In this document: positions 1 through 7,013 of the stretch, one piece after another
Layout: each line of letters starts with the position of its first letter
Numbering within the stretch: the stretch's first letter is position 1
Made by a program: the position numbers and the translations under genes
The notes under the pieces: model-generated
What the model was told of the DNA's origin: nothing
Database searches by the model: none
What the model saw: only the letters and a program-made list of their open reading frames with translations
Origin: an uncultured Bacilli bacterium
GTDB lineage: Bacteria; Bacillota_I; Bacilli_A; RF39; UBA660
Assembly: GCA_934130235.1 (NCBI GenBank)
Contig: CAKOXU010000016.1
Coordinates: forward strand, 1 to 20,070
Length of the DNA: 20,070 nucleotides
Direction: 5' to 3'

Positions 1-314
1 CTTGTGATTAATATTATATAAAATAAAATATATTTTGTTTTAAAATCTGATATTATTATATTTAATATGAATAATATAAGTATAAATATTATGCCTAGTT
101 TCAATCCTTCAATATATCCTTTTTTTTCTGTTCTTTTTCCTAAATATATACTTCCAATCAGTATTGATATAATAGGTATTAATATTTCGAAGATGGACAT
201 TATACTGTTTGATATAAAGCTACTATAATTTAGTATAGTTAGTAGTAGTGTTAGCGATAGAATAGATATAAAAGATATTCCAATGGACATAGAAAGTTTT
301 TTTAAATAATTCAT
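1..314 (-). CDS. TIGR04086-type membrane protein (partial, C-terminus outside window)
   Basis: The minus-strand frame starts at ATG 314 and stays open to the window edge (104 full codons, no stop). The translation begins MNYLKKLSMSIGISFISILS and is very hydrophobic, with three segments that look membrane spanning (about residues 10-30, 40-58 and 70-88). The middle contains a short polar stretch, LGKRTEKKGYIEGLKLG, resembling the 'G..G.k...kG...G...G' loop of the TIGR04086/YrzE membrane proteins of Bacillota, whose function is unknown. The start is supported by GGTGAT three bases upstream and by a TATAAT exactly six bases before that. It diverges from the DUF421 gene. The family assignment is by pattern only and moderately certain; that this is a real membrane protein gene is more certain. 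Confidence 0.7.
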   Translation of the reverse strand, partial: MNYLKKLSMSIGISFISILSLTLLLTILNYSSFISNSIMSIFEILIPIISILIGSIYLGKRTEKKGYIEGLKLGIIFILILFILNIIISDFKTKYILFYIILIT

Positions 315-329
315 TATATCACCTAATAA

Positions 330-340
330 ATTATATTATA
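330..340 (-). promoter_or_regulatory. -10 region(s) of the TIGR04086-type gene
   Basis: On the minus strand two TATAAT hexamers overlap by one base (335-340 and 330-335). The one at 330-335 is followed by exactly six bases and then GGTGAT, ATA and the ATG at 314. That is the same -10/SD/start spacing seen at 1029, 3000, 11309, 13273 and 18499. No convincing -35 is visible. Confidence 0.55.
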
Positions 341-384
341 TGTATAAAAAAATATTCTAATGTACTATATATATTGGTGATTGT

Positions 385-1011
385 ATGTATATTTCAATAA
401 TTATTAAAACTCTTTTTGTTTACTTTTTTATAATGTTAATATATAGGATAATGGGTAAAAAAGAAGTAGGGCAGTTAAGCATAATAGATCTTATTGTATC
501 TATTATTATTTCTGAGTTAGCATCTATATGTATTAGTGGTGAAAATGGTATACTTTATGGCGTTATTCCTATAATTGTATTAGTAGTAGTACAGATACTT
601 ATAAGTTATGTAAGTTTAAAAAGTGAATTCATTAGGGAAATTGTAGAAGGTAAACCGGCTGTAATAATAAAAAATGGTAAACTTAATTTTGAACAAATGA
701 AAAAGCTAAGATATTCATTAGATGATTTGCTTACTCAACTTAGATTACAAGGAATAATTAGTATAGATAAAGTAAAGTATGCAGTACTTGAAAATAATGG
801 TGAACTTTCTACCTTTGTTGATGATTCTTCTTATCCGTTACCTTTGATACTTGATGGTGTGATAGACTATAAAACATTATCTGAGATAAATAAGGATTAT
901 AATTGGATAATATCGATGTTAAAATCAAAAAATTATAGATTAGAAGATATATTTTATGCATTTTATACCTCAGGGAAAACTTTTATTATTACTAAATCAG
1001 AGCTGTTGTAA
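385..1011 (+). CDS. DUF421 (YetF-like) membrane protein
   Basis: A 208-residue protein. The N-terminal third holds three membrane-spanning stretches (about residues 5-25, 33-52, 58-76). They are followed by a soluble domain with the DUF421 signature: a GKPAVIIKNGKL segment near residue 90, then the LRYSLDDLLTQLRLQGI helix and a beta-rich region with AVLENNGELS. YetF-family proteins are about 200-230 residues, so this one is full length. Their exact role is not established, although YetF and YrbG-like proteins are linked to spore or envelope membranes in Bacillus. The ATG is preceded by GGTGAT and three bases, the usual start context here. The stop codon is part of the -35 box of the next small gene. 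Confidence 0.85.
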   Translation: MYISIIIKTLFVYFFIMLIYRIMGKKEVGQLSIIDLIVSIIISELASICISGENGILYGVIPIIVLVVVQILISYVSLKSEFIREIVEGKPAVIIKNGKLNFEQMKKLRYSLDDLLTQLRLQGIISIDKVKYAVLENNGELSTFVDDSSYPLPLILDGVIDYKTLSEINKDYNWIISMLKSKNYRLEDIFYAFYTSGKTFIITKSELL

Positions 1012-1034
1012 AAAAAGGTATTTTATGATATATT
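1006..1034 (+). promoter_or_regulatory. Promoter of the 54-residue membrane peptide gene
   Basis: TTGTAA (1006-1011), a 17-bp spacer and an extended -10 (TGA then TATATT at 1029-1034). Six bases later comes GGTGAT at 1041, which is also the predicted transcription start. The -35 overlaps the TAA stop of the upstream DUF421 gene. Confidence 0.6.
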
Positions 1035-1049
1035 AATAATGGTGATAGT

Positions 1050-1214
1050 ATGGAAGAAAAAAAGAGTTTTTTGCACAAAGAATTAAATTTAGCTTTTGTA
1101 TATATTTTTATATTTATAGTAGGTCTTGGTATTGTTTTTGCGATGGTGACTTATATAAATGATCAGGTAAAGAATTTTTCCTCTGCAGCTTTGGAACAAT
1201 CTCTAGATAACTAA
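1050..1214 (+). CDS. Small single-helix membrane protein, 54 residues
   Basis: ATG 1050 to TAA 1212-1214. The product begins MEEKKSFLHKELNLAF and has one clear hydrophobic helix (about residues 14-33), then a polar tail ending ALEQSLDN. A charged N-terminus before one helix suggests a small membrane-anchored peptide; I do not recognise the family. It looks real because it has its own promoter, GGTGAT three bases before the ATG, and a perfect 10-bp terminator stem that overlaps its stop codon. It lies directly upstream of the mraZ promoter but is transcribed separately. Confidence 0.7.
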   Translation: MEEKKSFLHKELNLAFVYIFIFIVGLGIVFAMVTYINDQVKNFSSAALEQSLDN

Positions 1215-1238
1215 TTGTAAAATTAGTTATTTTTTTTT
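1207..1238 (+). terminator. Intrinsic terminator overlapping the stop codon
   Basis: Perfect 10-bp inverted repeat, ATAACTAATT (1207-1216) and AATTAGTTAT (1221-1230), with loop GTAA, followed by a T run to 1238. The TAA stop of the 54-residue gene lies in the left arm. Confidence 0.85.
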
Positions 1239-1247
1239 ACAAAAGTA

Positions 1248-1276
1248 TTTACAAGGTGGTTAATATGTTGTATAAT
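1248..1276 (+). promoter_or_regulatory. mraZ promoter
   Basis: TTTACA (1248-1253), 17-bp spacer, TATAAT (1271-1276). The predicted start of transcription is near 1283, giving a leader of about 38 nt before the mraZ ATG. This is longer than most leaders in this window, and it is filled by the AGTG repeats. Confidence 0.8.
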
Positions 1277-1313
1277 AGTGGTACATAGTGGTTGAAAGTG
1301 TCATAAAGTGGGG
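1275..1313 (+). promoter_or_regulatory. MraZ operator: four AGTG repeats with 10-bp period
   Basis: AGTG occurs at 1277, 1287, 1297 and 1307, exactly 10 bp apart. Each is preceded by A/T (ATAGTGG, ATAGTGG, AAAGTGT, AAAGTGG). MraZ autoregulates the dcw operon by binding direct repeats with a 10-bp period (TGGGN in E. coli; AAAGTG-type repeats in Mollicutes). The array begins immediately after the -10, so bound MraZ would sit on the transcription start. The repeats are seen directly; MraZ binding is inferred from the family. Confidence 0.8.
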
Positions 1314-1320
1314 TGATGCT

Positions 1321-1746
1321 ATGTTCTTAGGTGAATACAGACATAGTATTGATGCAAAGGGTAGACTTATTATTCCTTCTAAATTAAGAGATTTATTGGG
1401 AACTGATTTTATTATTACTCGTGGTCTTGATGGATGTTTATTTATATATCCAAATGACGAATGGGAAAATATAATAAAGAAGTATAAGGATATTCCTGAT
1501 ACTAAAAATAAGCGCCAATTTATGAGAATATTTTTATCAGGAGCCACTGTATGTGAGTATGATAAGCAAGGAAGAATTAATATTCCATCTCCTTTGATTG
1601 AATTTGCTGGTCTTTCTAAAGACTGTATTATTATAGGTGTAGATGAAAGGTTAGAAATTTGGAGTAAAGAAAGATGGGAAGAATTTATTGATACTAATGA
1701 AAGTGATATATCAGAAATAGCTGATAGTTTGTTTTCAAATGAGTAA
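1321..1746 (+). CDS. mraZ: Transcriptional regulator MraZ
   Basis: A 141-residue protein starting MFLGEYRHSIDAKGRLIIPS, the classical MraZ N-terminus. It contains two AbrB-like repeats, marked by DAKGRLIIP near residues 11-19 and DKQGRINIP in the second half. MraZ forms a ring and binds direct repeats upstream of its own gene to control the dcw cluster. The ATG at 1321 is chosen over an upstream in-frame GTG at 1288 because only 1321 gives the family N-terminus and it has GGGGTGAT three bases before it. The operator lies just upstream, consistent with autoregulation. The stop overlaps the rsmH start by 8 nt, implying translational coupling. Confidence 0.97.
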   Translation: MFLGEYRHSIDAKGRLIIPSKLRDLLGTDFIITRGLDGCLFIYPNDEWENIIKKYKDIPDTKNKRQFMRIFLSGATVCEYDKQGRINIPSPLIEFAGLSKDCIIIGVDERLEIWSKERWEEFIDTNESDISEIADSLFSNE

Positions 1747-2656
1747 TTTACATGTAAGTGTTTTATTAAATGAATGTATTAATTCTTTAAACCTTAATGA
1801 TAAAAGTGTCATTGTAGACTGTACATTAGGATTTGCTGGTCATAGTAGTGAAATATTAAAAAGAATAAAAAGTGGGTATTTATTCGCCTTTGACCAAGAT
1901 AGTGAAGCTATTTCTTATAGTGATAGTAAGTTAAAAGCTATTTCTAATAATTATACGATTATTAATAGTAATTTTAAGAATATTAAAACTGAATTAAATA
2001 ATATAGGGGTAAAAGAAGTAGATGGTATTTTATATGATTTAGGAGTATCAAGTCCTCAATTAGATAATGATTATCGAGGATTTAGTTTTCATAAAAATGC
2101 TAGACTTGATATGAGAATGGATACTCATCAAAAACTAGATGCTCATTATGTTGTTAATAATTATAATTATGAAGATTTAGTTAAGATATTTTATAAATAT
2201 GGTGAGGAAAAGTATTCTTCATCTATAGCAAAGAGTATTATAAAAAATAGACCAATAGATGATACTTTACAATTAGTTGAAGTTATTAAATCTTCAGTAC
2301 CTGAAAAGTATAGAAGACTTCATCATCCAGCAAGAAAGATTTTTCAAGCTATAAGAATAGAAGTGAATGATGAATTAAATGTATTTGAAAAGAGTCTAAA
2401 AGATTCCTTAGATTTAATAAAAGTTGGCGGTAGAATATGTGTCATTACATTTCATTCATTGGAGGATAAAATTTGTAAAGATATATTTAAAAGCGTATCA
2501 ACAGTTGATCCTGCTTTAAATAAACTTCCGGTGATACCTGATGAACTTAAGCCGAAATATAAGGTTTTAAAAACTATTATACCAAATAATAGTGAACTTG
2601 ATAGTAATAATAGAGCTAGAAGTGCCAAATTAAGAATAATAGAAAGAATAGGTTGA
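1739..2656 (+). CDS. rsmH: 16S rRNA (cytosine(1402)-N(4))-methyltransferase RsmH
   Basis: 305 residues, the normal family length. RsmH uses S-adenosylmethionine to methylate N4 of C1402 in 16S rRNA at the ribosomal P site. Visible signatures are the SAM-binding DCTLGFAGHSSEIL (from residue 27; the usual glycine pair is FA here), LYDLGVSSPQLD, the RGFSFHKNARLDMRMD block and VITFHSLEDKI near the C-terminus. The gene begins inside mraZ (8-nt overlap) and ends with TGA, four bases before ftsL. The order mraZ-rsmH-ftsL-pbp is the conserved start of the dcw cluster. Confident. Confidence 0.97.
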   Translation: MSNLHVSVLLNECINSLNLNDKSVIVDCTLGFAGHSSEILKRIKSGYLFAFDQDSEAISYSDSKLKAISNNYTIINSNFKNIKTELNNIGVKEVDGILYDLGVSSPQLDNDYRGFSFHKNARLDMRMDTHQKLDAHYVVNNYNYEDLVKIFYKYGEEKYSSSIAKSIIKNRPIDDTLQLVEVIKSSVPEKYRRLHHPARKIFQAIRIEVNDELNVFEKSLKDSLDLIKVGGRICVITFHSLEDKICKDIFKSVSTVDPALNKLPVIPDELKPKYKVLKTIIPNNSELDSNNRARSAKLRIIERIG

Positions 2657-2660
2657 TATT

Positions 2661-2954
2661 ATGAGAAAGAATACTAAAAAAATAGTAAGACTTACAAAAG
2701 GAGAAAAATCATTATATTCATTAGGAATATTATGTTTGGGACTTACTTTAGCTATTAAAGTATTCTGTGGTGCGGCTATTAGTAATATGAAAATAGATAT
2801 TGAAACTATTTCATATAAAATTGAAACTCAGGAAAAGAAAAATCAGAGTTTGACTATGCAGGTTAATGAATTAACTTCTTATGAAAATTTAAATAGTGTT
2901 CTTAAGGAGATGGGGCTTGCATATAATAATGACAATATTATAGTTGTAAAATAA
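2661..2954 (+). CDS. ftsL: Cell division protein FtsL
   Basis: A 97-residue bitopic protein with a basic N-terminus (MRKNTKKIVRLTKGEKS), one membrane helix (about residues 17-37) and an extracellular region rich in E, Q, N and K heptads (about 40-85) that looks like a short coiled coil. This architecture and the place between rsmH and the class B PBP identify FtsL, which with DivIC/FtsB forms the divisome subcomplex that activates septal PBP/FtsW. Sequence similarity alone is weak for this family, so synteny carries much of the call. The stop overlaps a terminator, so the PBP gene is not simply co-transcribed. Confidence 0.88.
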   Translation: MRKNTKKIVRLTKGEKSLYSLGILCLGLTLAIKVFCGAAISNMKIDIETISYKIETQEKKNQSLTMQVNELTSYENLNSVLKEMGLAYNNDNIIVVK

Positions 2955-2979
2955 AACATGTTTGGCATGTTTTTTCTTT
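2953..2979 (+). terminator. Terminator between ftsL and the PBP gene
   Basis: AAAACATG (2953-2960), loop TTTGG, CATGTTTT (2966-2973), then further T residues to 2979 (one C). The left arm overlaps the ftsL stop codon. The T tract runs straight into the -35 of the next promoter. Confidence 0.75.
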
Positions 2980-3005
2980 AAAAAAATATTAATACATGTT
3001 ATAAT
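2977..3005 (+). promoter_or_regulatory. Promoter of the PBP gene
   Basis: TTTAAA (2977-2982), 17-bp spacer, and an extended -10: TGT then TATAAT (3000-3005). Six bases later comes GGTGGA (3012), then ATAT and the ATG at 3022. The -35/spacer block is nearly identical to the one before prfB (13250-13278). Confidence 0.75.
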
Positions 3006-3021
3006 TGATATGGTGGAATAT

Positions 3022-5385
3022 ATGAAGAGTAGAAAAAAGTTTATGGCACCTTTTTATATGCTTATATTTTTTGTAATAGTAATAGTAATATTATTTGTAC
3101 AATTTTGTTATCTTAGTTTATCTAAGGATGTTTATGGTATAAATATGAAGGAATTCGCGTCTAATAGAAATACTGTTACTAATGTATTAACAGCTAATAG
3201 AGGAACTATTTATGATGTGGATGGAAATGTTTTAGCGCAAAATATTTCTTCATATACATTAATTGCTTATCTAGATTCTTCAAGAACTAAGGATGAATCT
3301 AATCCTCAGCATGTTGTAGATAAAGAGTATACTGCAACTAAGTTAGCAACTATTTTAGGTGAGGAGAATAAGAACTATATTTTAGAAAGATTAAATAAAA
3401 ATGTTAAGCAGGTTGAGTTTGGTAGTGTAGGTAAAAATTTAACTGAACTTACTAAATTGGCAATAGAAGATTTAGAACTTCCAGGTATATCATTTACAGA
3501 ATCATTAAAAAGATATTATCCAAATGGTAATTTCGCTTCTTATGTAGTTGGCTATTCTAAACAATATACAAGAATTAATATCAAAGAAGATTCTACGTAT
3601 GATTTATCAAAATATTATAAAAGTTTTTTTGAAAATTATAAAAATGTATCTATTAATATAGGAAACAATGATATAGTAGACAAAGATGGAACTAATTTAG
3701 TTGGGCTGGCCGAAGGTAGTACTATTGTACAGATTAAATCAGGAAATGATATTTTAGCAGTTATTCTTGTGAATGTAGTAGATTATGATACTGTTAAACA
3801 AATGGATTCAACTATAGTAGGGGAATTAGGTATTGAATCTAAGTATGATGATATTTTGCAAGGTAGTGATGGATATACGTCTTATCAAAGAGATAAAAAC
3901 GGATATCAAATACCGGATACTCCTCAAATAACTAAAGAAGCTATTGATGGGTCTGATATTTATTTAACTATTGATTCTACTATTCAAAGATTTGCAGAAA
4001 CAGCTGTTATGTCTGTTGTTGAAAACTATGATCCAGAATGGACTATATTTACTGTAATGGATGCGAAGAGTGGCTCTATTTTAGCATCTGCTACTAGTCC
4101 TTCTTTTAATCCAAATAAATTAAGTAGTGATATGAACTATCAAAATCCACTAGTTTCTTATACGTATGAGCCTGGTAGTGTTATGAAAATATATACGTAT
4201 ATGTGTGCAGTAGAAACAGGGAAATATGATGGCACTAAAAAGTATTTAAGTGGTTCTTACAAGGTAGATGATGAGACTACTATTCATGATTGGTATAAAC
4301 CTGGTTGGGGAGAATTATCATATGATACAGGTTTTAGCTATTCATCAAATGTGGCTATTATAAATATAATAAATGATTATTTATCTTTAAAGGAATTAAA
4401 AAGTTGTTTATCTAAATATGGATTTGGAGAAAAAACTGGTATTGAATTATCTGGAGAAGGAAAAGGTAGTACAAAGTTTTATTATGATTCAGAAAAGTAT
4501 TCGGCTGGATTTGGGCAAGGTATTACAACAACTCCTGTTCAACAGCTTCAAGCTCTTAGTATAATAGCGAACAATGGTGTAATGGTAAAGCCTCATATAG
4601 TTAGTAAAGTTGTTGATCCAAATACTAAAGAAGTTGTTAAAACTAAAATTAGAAAAAGTGATAAATTGGTTAGTGACACTACTATTTCTAAGATAAAAGA
4701 TTTGATGGAGAGTGTTATTAATCCGGAAAGTCCTACTGGTAGTAAATATTATTTAGAGGGATATAATGTAATAGGAAAAACAGGTACTGCTCAAATATAT
4801 GAAAATGGAAGATATTTAGAGGGCGCAAATGATTATGTTGTTTCTATCGCACTTATGTATCCAAAGGATGATCCACAGATTATTATATATGCTGCTAGTA
4901 AAAAGCCTAAGAAAAGTGCAAATTCTGCTTTACCTGGTGCTACGAAGGAGTTAATTAAAAATATAAATAAGTATAAGGCTATAGTAGGTGAAACCAAGGA
5001 TGATAATATATCTGATACTAGTTATACTTTAAATAATTATATAAATAGGTCATTAGATGAAGTTAAAAAACAGTTAGATTCCGATGGTATAAATACAACT
5101 ATAATAGGTGATGGAAAGAGTATTATCAACCAATATCCTAGTAGTAATAAAACAATATTAAAGGGTGATAGGGTTTTCTTAATTACCAATAATTCAAACT
5201 ATACTATGACAGATTTATCTAATTGGTCTAAATCAGATGTTAAAAAGTATTGTGAGTTAACAAATATAAATTGTAAATACGATGGATATGGATATGTTGA
5301 AAGTCAAAGTATAAGTGTTGGGAGCAAATTAGATAGTAAATCAGTATTGGAAGTAAAATTAGGCAAATTAAAAGTAGATGAATAA
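3022..5385 (+). CDS. pbpB: Class B penicillin-binding protein with two PASTA domains (PBP2B/SpoVD type)
   Basis: A 787-residue septal-type transpeptidase that cross-links peptidoglycan outside the membrane. There is one N-terminal membrane helix (about residues 12-32) and a dimerisation domain (about 45-320). The transpeptidase domain has SVMK at 386-389 (catalytic Ser386), SSN at 441-443 and KTG at 586-588. Two C-terminal PASTA repeats lie at about 667-727 and 730-785. An in-frame TTG at 2962 would give a longer protein but lies in the ftsL terminator loop. ATG 3022 has GGTGG upstream and a TATAAT six bases before that. Residues about 194-260 form an extra block in the dimerisation domain that resembles a bacterial Ig-like (BIG2) fold. 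The stop is inside a terminator shared with the convergent gene. Confidence 0.94.
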   Translation: MKSRKKFMAPFYMLIFFVIVIVILFVQFCYLSLSKDVYGINMKEFASNRNTVTNVLTANRGTIYDVDGNVLAQNISSYTLIAYLDSSRTKDESNPQHVVDKEYTATKLATILGEENKNYILERLNKNVKQVEFGSVGKNLTELTKLAIEDLELPGISFTESLKRYYPNGNFASYVVGYSKQYTRINIKEDSTYDLSKYYKSFFENYKNVSINIGNNDIVDKDGTNLVGLAEGSTIVQIKSGNDILAVILVNVVDYDTVKQMDSTIVGELGIESKYDDILQGSDGYTSYQRDKNGYQIPDTPQITKEAIDGSDIYLTIDSTIQRFAETAVMSVVENYDPEWTIFTVMDAKSGSILASATSPSFNPNKLSSDMNYQNPLVSYTYEPGSVMKIYTYMCAVETGKYDGTKKYLSGSYKVDDETTIHDWYKPGWGELSYDTGFSYSSNVAIINIINDYLSLKELKSCLSKYGFGEKTGIELSGEGKGSTKFYYDSEKYSAGFGQGITTTPVQQLQALSIIANNGVMVKPHIVSKVVDPNTKEVVKTKIRKSDKLVSDTTISKIKDLMESVINPESPTGSKYYLEGYNVIGKTGTAQIYENGRYLEGANDYVVSIALMYPKDDPQIIIYAASKKPKKSANSALPGATKELIKNINKYKAIVGETKDDNISDTSYTLNNYINRSLDEVKKQLDSDGINTTIIGDGKSIINQYPSSNKTILKGDRVFLITNNSNYTMTDLSNWSKSDVKKYCELTNINCKYDGYGYVESQSISVGSKLDSKSVLEVKLGKLKVDE

Positions 5386-5393
5386 TCTACTTT
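5371..5393. terminator. Bidirectional terminator holding both stop codons
   Basis: AAAGTAGAT (5371-5379), loop GAATA, ATCTACTTT (5385-5393): a perfect 9-bp stem with T-rich sequence to the right and a shorter T tract on the opposite strand. The PBP stop (TAA 5383-5385) and the stop of the convergent ligase gene (5387-5389, minus strand) both lie in it. Confidence 0.7.
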
Positions 5394-6643
5394 CTTTTTA
5401 AAATAAATTTAAATGATGTAGCATTTTTATATAATGTATATAATGTATTGTTACATACTAATTCTAGATCTCCTATATATTCTACACATCTTGCATTAAA
5501 TCTTAATTTAAATTCATTTAAGCCTTTGTATTTATCATTTTCAATTGTTGGATTAGTCATACCGCCTAAATTAAATACTTTATAATTTTCATGAGAGTAT
5601 TTTTCTATAAGTTTCCATGTCATAAGATGTTTAGCATTTAATTTTTTAAATTTATTGTTATATCCATCCATAAACATACAAACTTCATTTTTATATTTAA
5701 TAATAATCATTGTAGAAAGAATTATTCCCTGTGGGAAATCTCTAAGTAGTGTAGTTGCATAAACTAATCCGTTTTTTATTTCATTTAATTTATTTTCTTC
5801 TTTTATTTTTGTTTCAATAAGCTTGTTATTATCTTGACCATGTCTTTTAAATAACTGTGCATTTAATTTACCACATATTTCGTTTTGCTCATTCATCTTT
5901 TTTTGTAAATAAACTAAATATGCATTTGTATCAAGCTTGGCATAATAATAATCACACATATTTCGTTTACTAAAATAAAACATTAAGTCTTCAAAGTACT
6001 TTTTATCTCTAGGATATTTATTTTTAACTTCTTCATACAAATAATCTAATTCATTAATTGTACCTTTATATATTCTAATACCATATTGATCGGCATTTTT
6101 AATTTTATTTTTAAAAGCTTTATTCATTCCATTAAATAAAGTATGAATATCTTTTTTTATGTCTAAAAGTGCGGTATATCTAGGCTTAAAAGATTCAAAT
6201 AAATTGTTAAAGCCTAGATGATTATATCCTAAGCTTTTTAAAAAACTTAATTGTTCTTTATGAGCTTCATTATATGTATAATTGTTTGTGTTATAGTCAT
6301 AAACACTTCTAATAATCATAGGATTTATTTTAACTGCTACTATTTTTTTGTTAGATAAGTAAGTTTTTAATTGATTTGTAAAATCCTCAACTAAAAATTT
6401 ATCAGTATAATCAATTAAAAATCCTTTAGGTGCATAAGCATATTTAAACCCATTCTTTTTTTCAATTAATAAAAGAGACCCTGCTTGTATATTATCTAAA
6501 TCATCTACAAATCCTATAAATACACTATTATAGTTTTGATTATTCATAAGTAAACCATATTCACTTGTTTGATAAATAGAATAATATTTAAAATTGTCTG
6601 TAAATTTATTAAATTCTTCGTTTGTTAATTCTTTTATATACAT
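5387..6643 (-). CDS. FemABX-family aminoacyltransferase (peptidoglycan cross-bridge)
   Basis: A 418-residue protein, the usual length for FemA/FemB/MurM enzymes. These use aminoacyl-tRNA to add amino acids to the peptidoglycan stem peptide on lipid II at the cytoplasmic face of the membrane. The N-terminal segment MYIKELTNEEFNKFTDNF with SIYQTSEYG is typical. A lysine/glutamate-rich region at about residues 240-290 (around KKMNEQNEICGKLNAQLF and KIKEENKLNEIKNG) matches the antiparallel coiled-coil arm of FemA. The C-terminal part has MDGYNNKFKKLNAKHLMTW and VFNLGGMT, as in the second GNAT-like domain. Start 6643 has GGTGAT three bases upstream; the in-frame TTG at 6658 has no such context. 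Which amino acid is added cannot be read from the sequence. It converges on the PBP gene, another wall enzyme. Confidence 0.92.
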   Translation of the reverse strand: MYIKELTNEEFNKFTDNFKYYSIYQTSEYGLLMNNQNYNSVFIGFVDDLDNIQAGSLLLIEKKNGFKYAYAPKGFLIDYTDKFLVEDFTNQLKTYLSNKKIVAVKINPMIIRSVYDYNTNNYTYNEAHKEQLSFLKSLGYNHLGFNNLFESFKPRYTALLDIKKDIHTLFNGMNKAFKNKIKNADQYGIRIYKGTINELDYLYEEVKNKYPRDKKYFEDLMFYFSKRNMCDYYYAKLDTNAYLVYLQKKMNEQNEICGKLNAQLFKRHGQDNNKLIETKIKEENKLNEIKNGLVYATTLLRDFPQGIILSTMIIIKYKNEVCMFMDGYNNKFKKLNAKHLMTWKLIEKYSHENYKVFNLGGMTNPTIENDKYKGLNEFKLRFNARCVEYIGDLELVCNNTLYTLYKNATSFKFILKRK

Positions 6644-6693
6644 ACTATCACCTAACAAAAATATTTTACTACAAATCTTAAAAAAAGTAAATA

Positions 6694-6712
6694 AAAAAGG
6701 CTAAGCCTTTTT
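6694..6712 (-). terminator. Terminator of the DUF1540-like gene
   Basis: Perfect 8-bp inverted repeat AAAAAGGC / GCCTTTTT around a 3-base loop. Read on the minus strand it is followed by T-rich sequence. The TAG stop of the small gene (6701-6703) is part of the hairpin. Confidence 0.75.
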
Positions 6713-6865
6713 GCATTCGAAACTATCGCACATTGTAGAATCTTTAGTATCATTGTCATTGCAATTACATACATTTATAGAATCTAAAGTACAACAACAA
6801 TCATCACAATCGCAGTGTTTGCACTCGAATACTTCGCATTTAATAGTTTGTTTATCTTTTTTCAT
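6701..6865 (-). CDS. DUF1540-like cysteine-rich small protein, 54 residues
   Basis: The start at 6865 is set by AGGAGGT, six bases upstream. The 54-residue product has eleven cysteines (10, 15, 18, 20, 23, 24, 25, 33, 35, 46, 51) and no membrane segment. The N-terminal half, IKCEVFECKHCDCDDCC, followed by L-x-S-I-N-V, follows the C-x-V-x-x-C ... C ... I-x-V pattern of DUF1540 proteins, small cysteine-rich, probably metal-binding proteins of Bacillota with no known role. The C-terminal CDSFECKK is a second C-x4-C pair. It stands alone between the FemABX ligase and topA and has its own terminator. The coding call is strong (RBS, Cys pattern, terminator); the family name is moderately certain. 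Confidence 0.8.
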   Translation of the reverse strand: MKKDKQTIKCEVFECKHCDCDDCCCTLDSINVCNCNDNDTKDSTMCDSFECKKA

Positions 6866-6957
6866 AATTTACCTCCTATATTAGTATGATTAATAAATTA
6901 CCAAATATACTTTAATCTATCAAGAATTAATTTAAATGTAAAGCCATATAAATAATA
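6866..6957. other. Divergent intergenic region between the DUF1540-like gene and topA
   Basis: This 92-bp A+T-rich region must hold the minus-strand promoter of the cysteine-rich gene. A possible TTGATA-17-TAATTT pair can be found on the minus strand, but I would not rely on it. No open frame or structured RNA is evident. Confidence 0.4.
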
Positions 6958-6986
6958 TTGACAAAAATAATTTTATAGTGTATAAA
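6958..6986 (+). promoter_or_regulatory. topA promoter
   Basis: TTGACA (6958-6963), a 17-bp spacer, TATAAA (6981-6986): a near-consensus vegetative promoter. It is followed at about 20 bp by AGGAGAGG and the topA ATG at 7014. Confidence 0.8.
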
Positions 6987-7013
6987 TTATTAATAGAAAA
7001 AGGAGAGGAAAAT

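Noticed and set aside
1260..1547. Minus-strand open frame of 95 codons opposite mraZ
   Set aside because: It lies fully over mraZ and its promoter/operator, has no ribosome site, and the translation has no family-like pattern.
2962..3021. N-terminal extension of the PBP from an in-frame TTG
   Set aside because: The TTG is in the loop of the ftsL terminator and upstream of the TATAAT at 3000; the ATG at 3022 has the SD and gives a normal PBP N-terminus.
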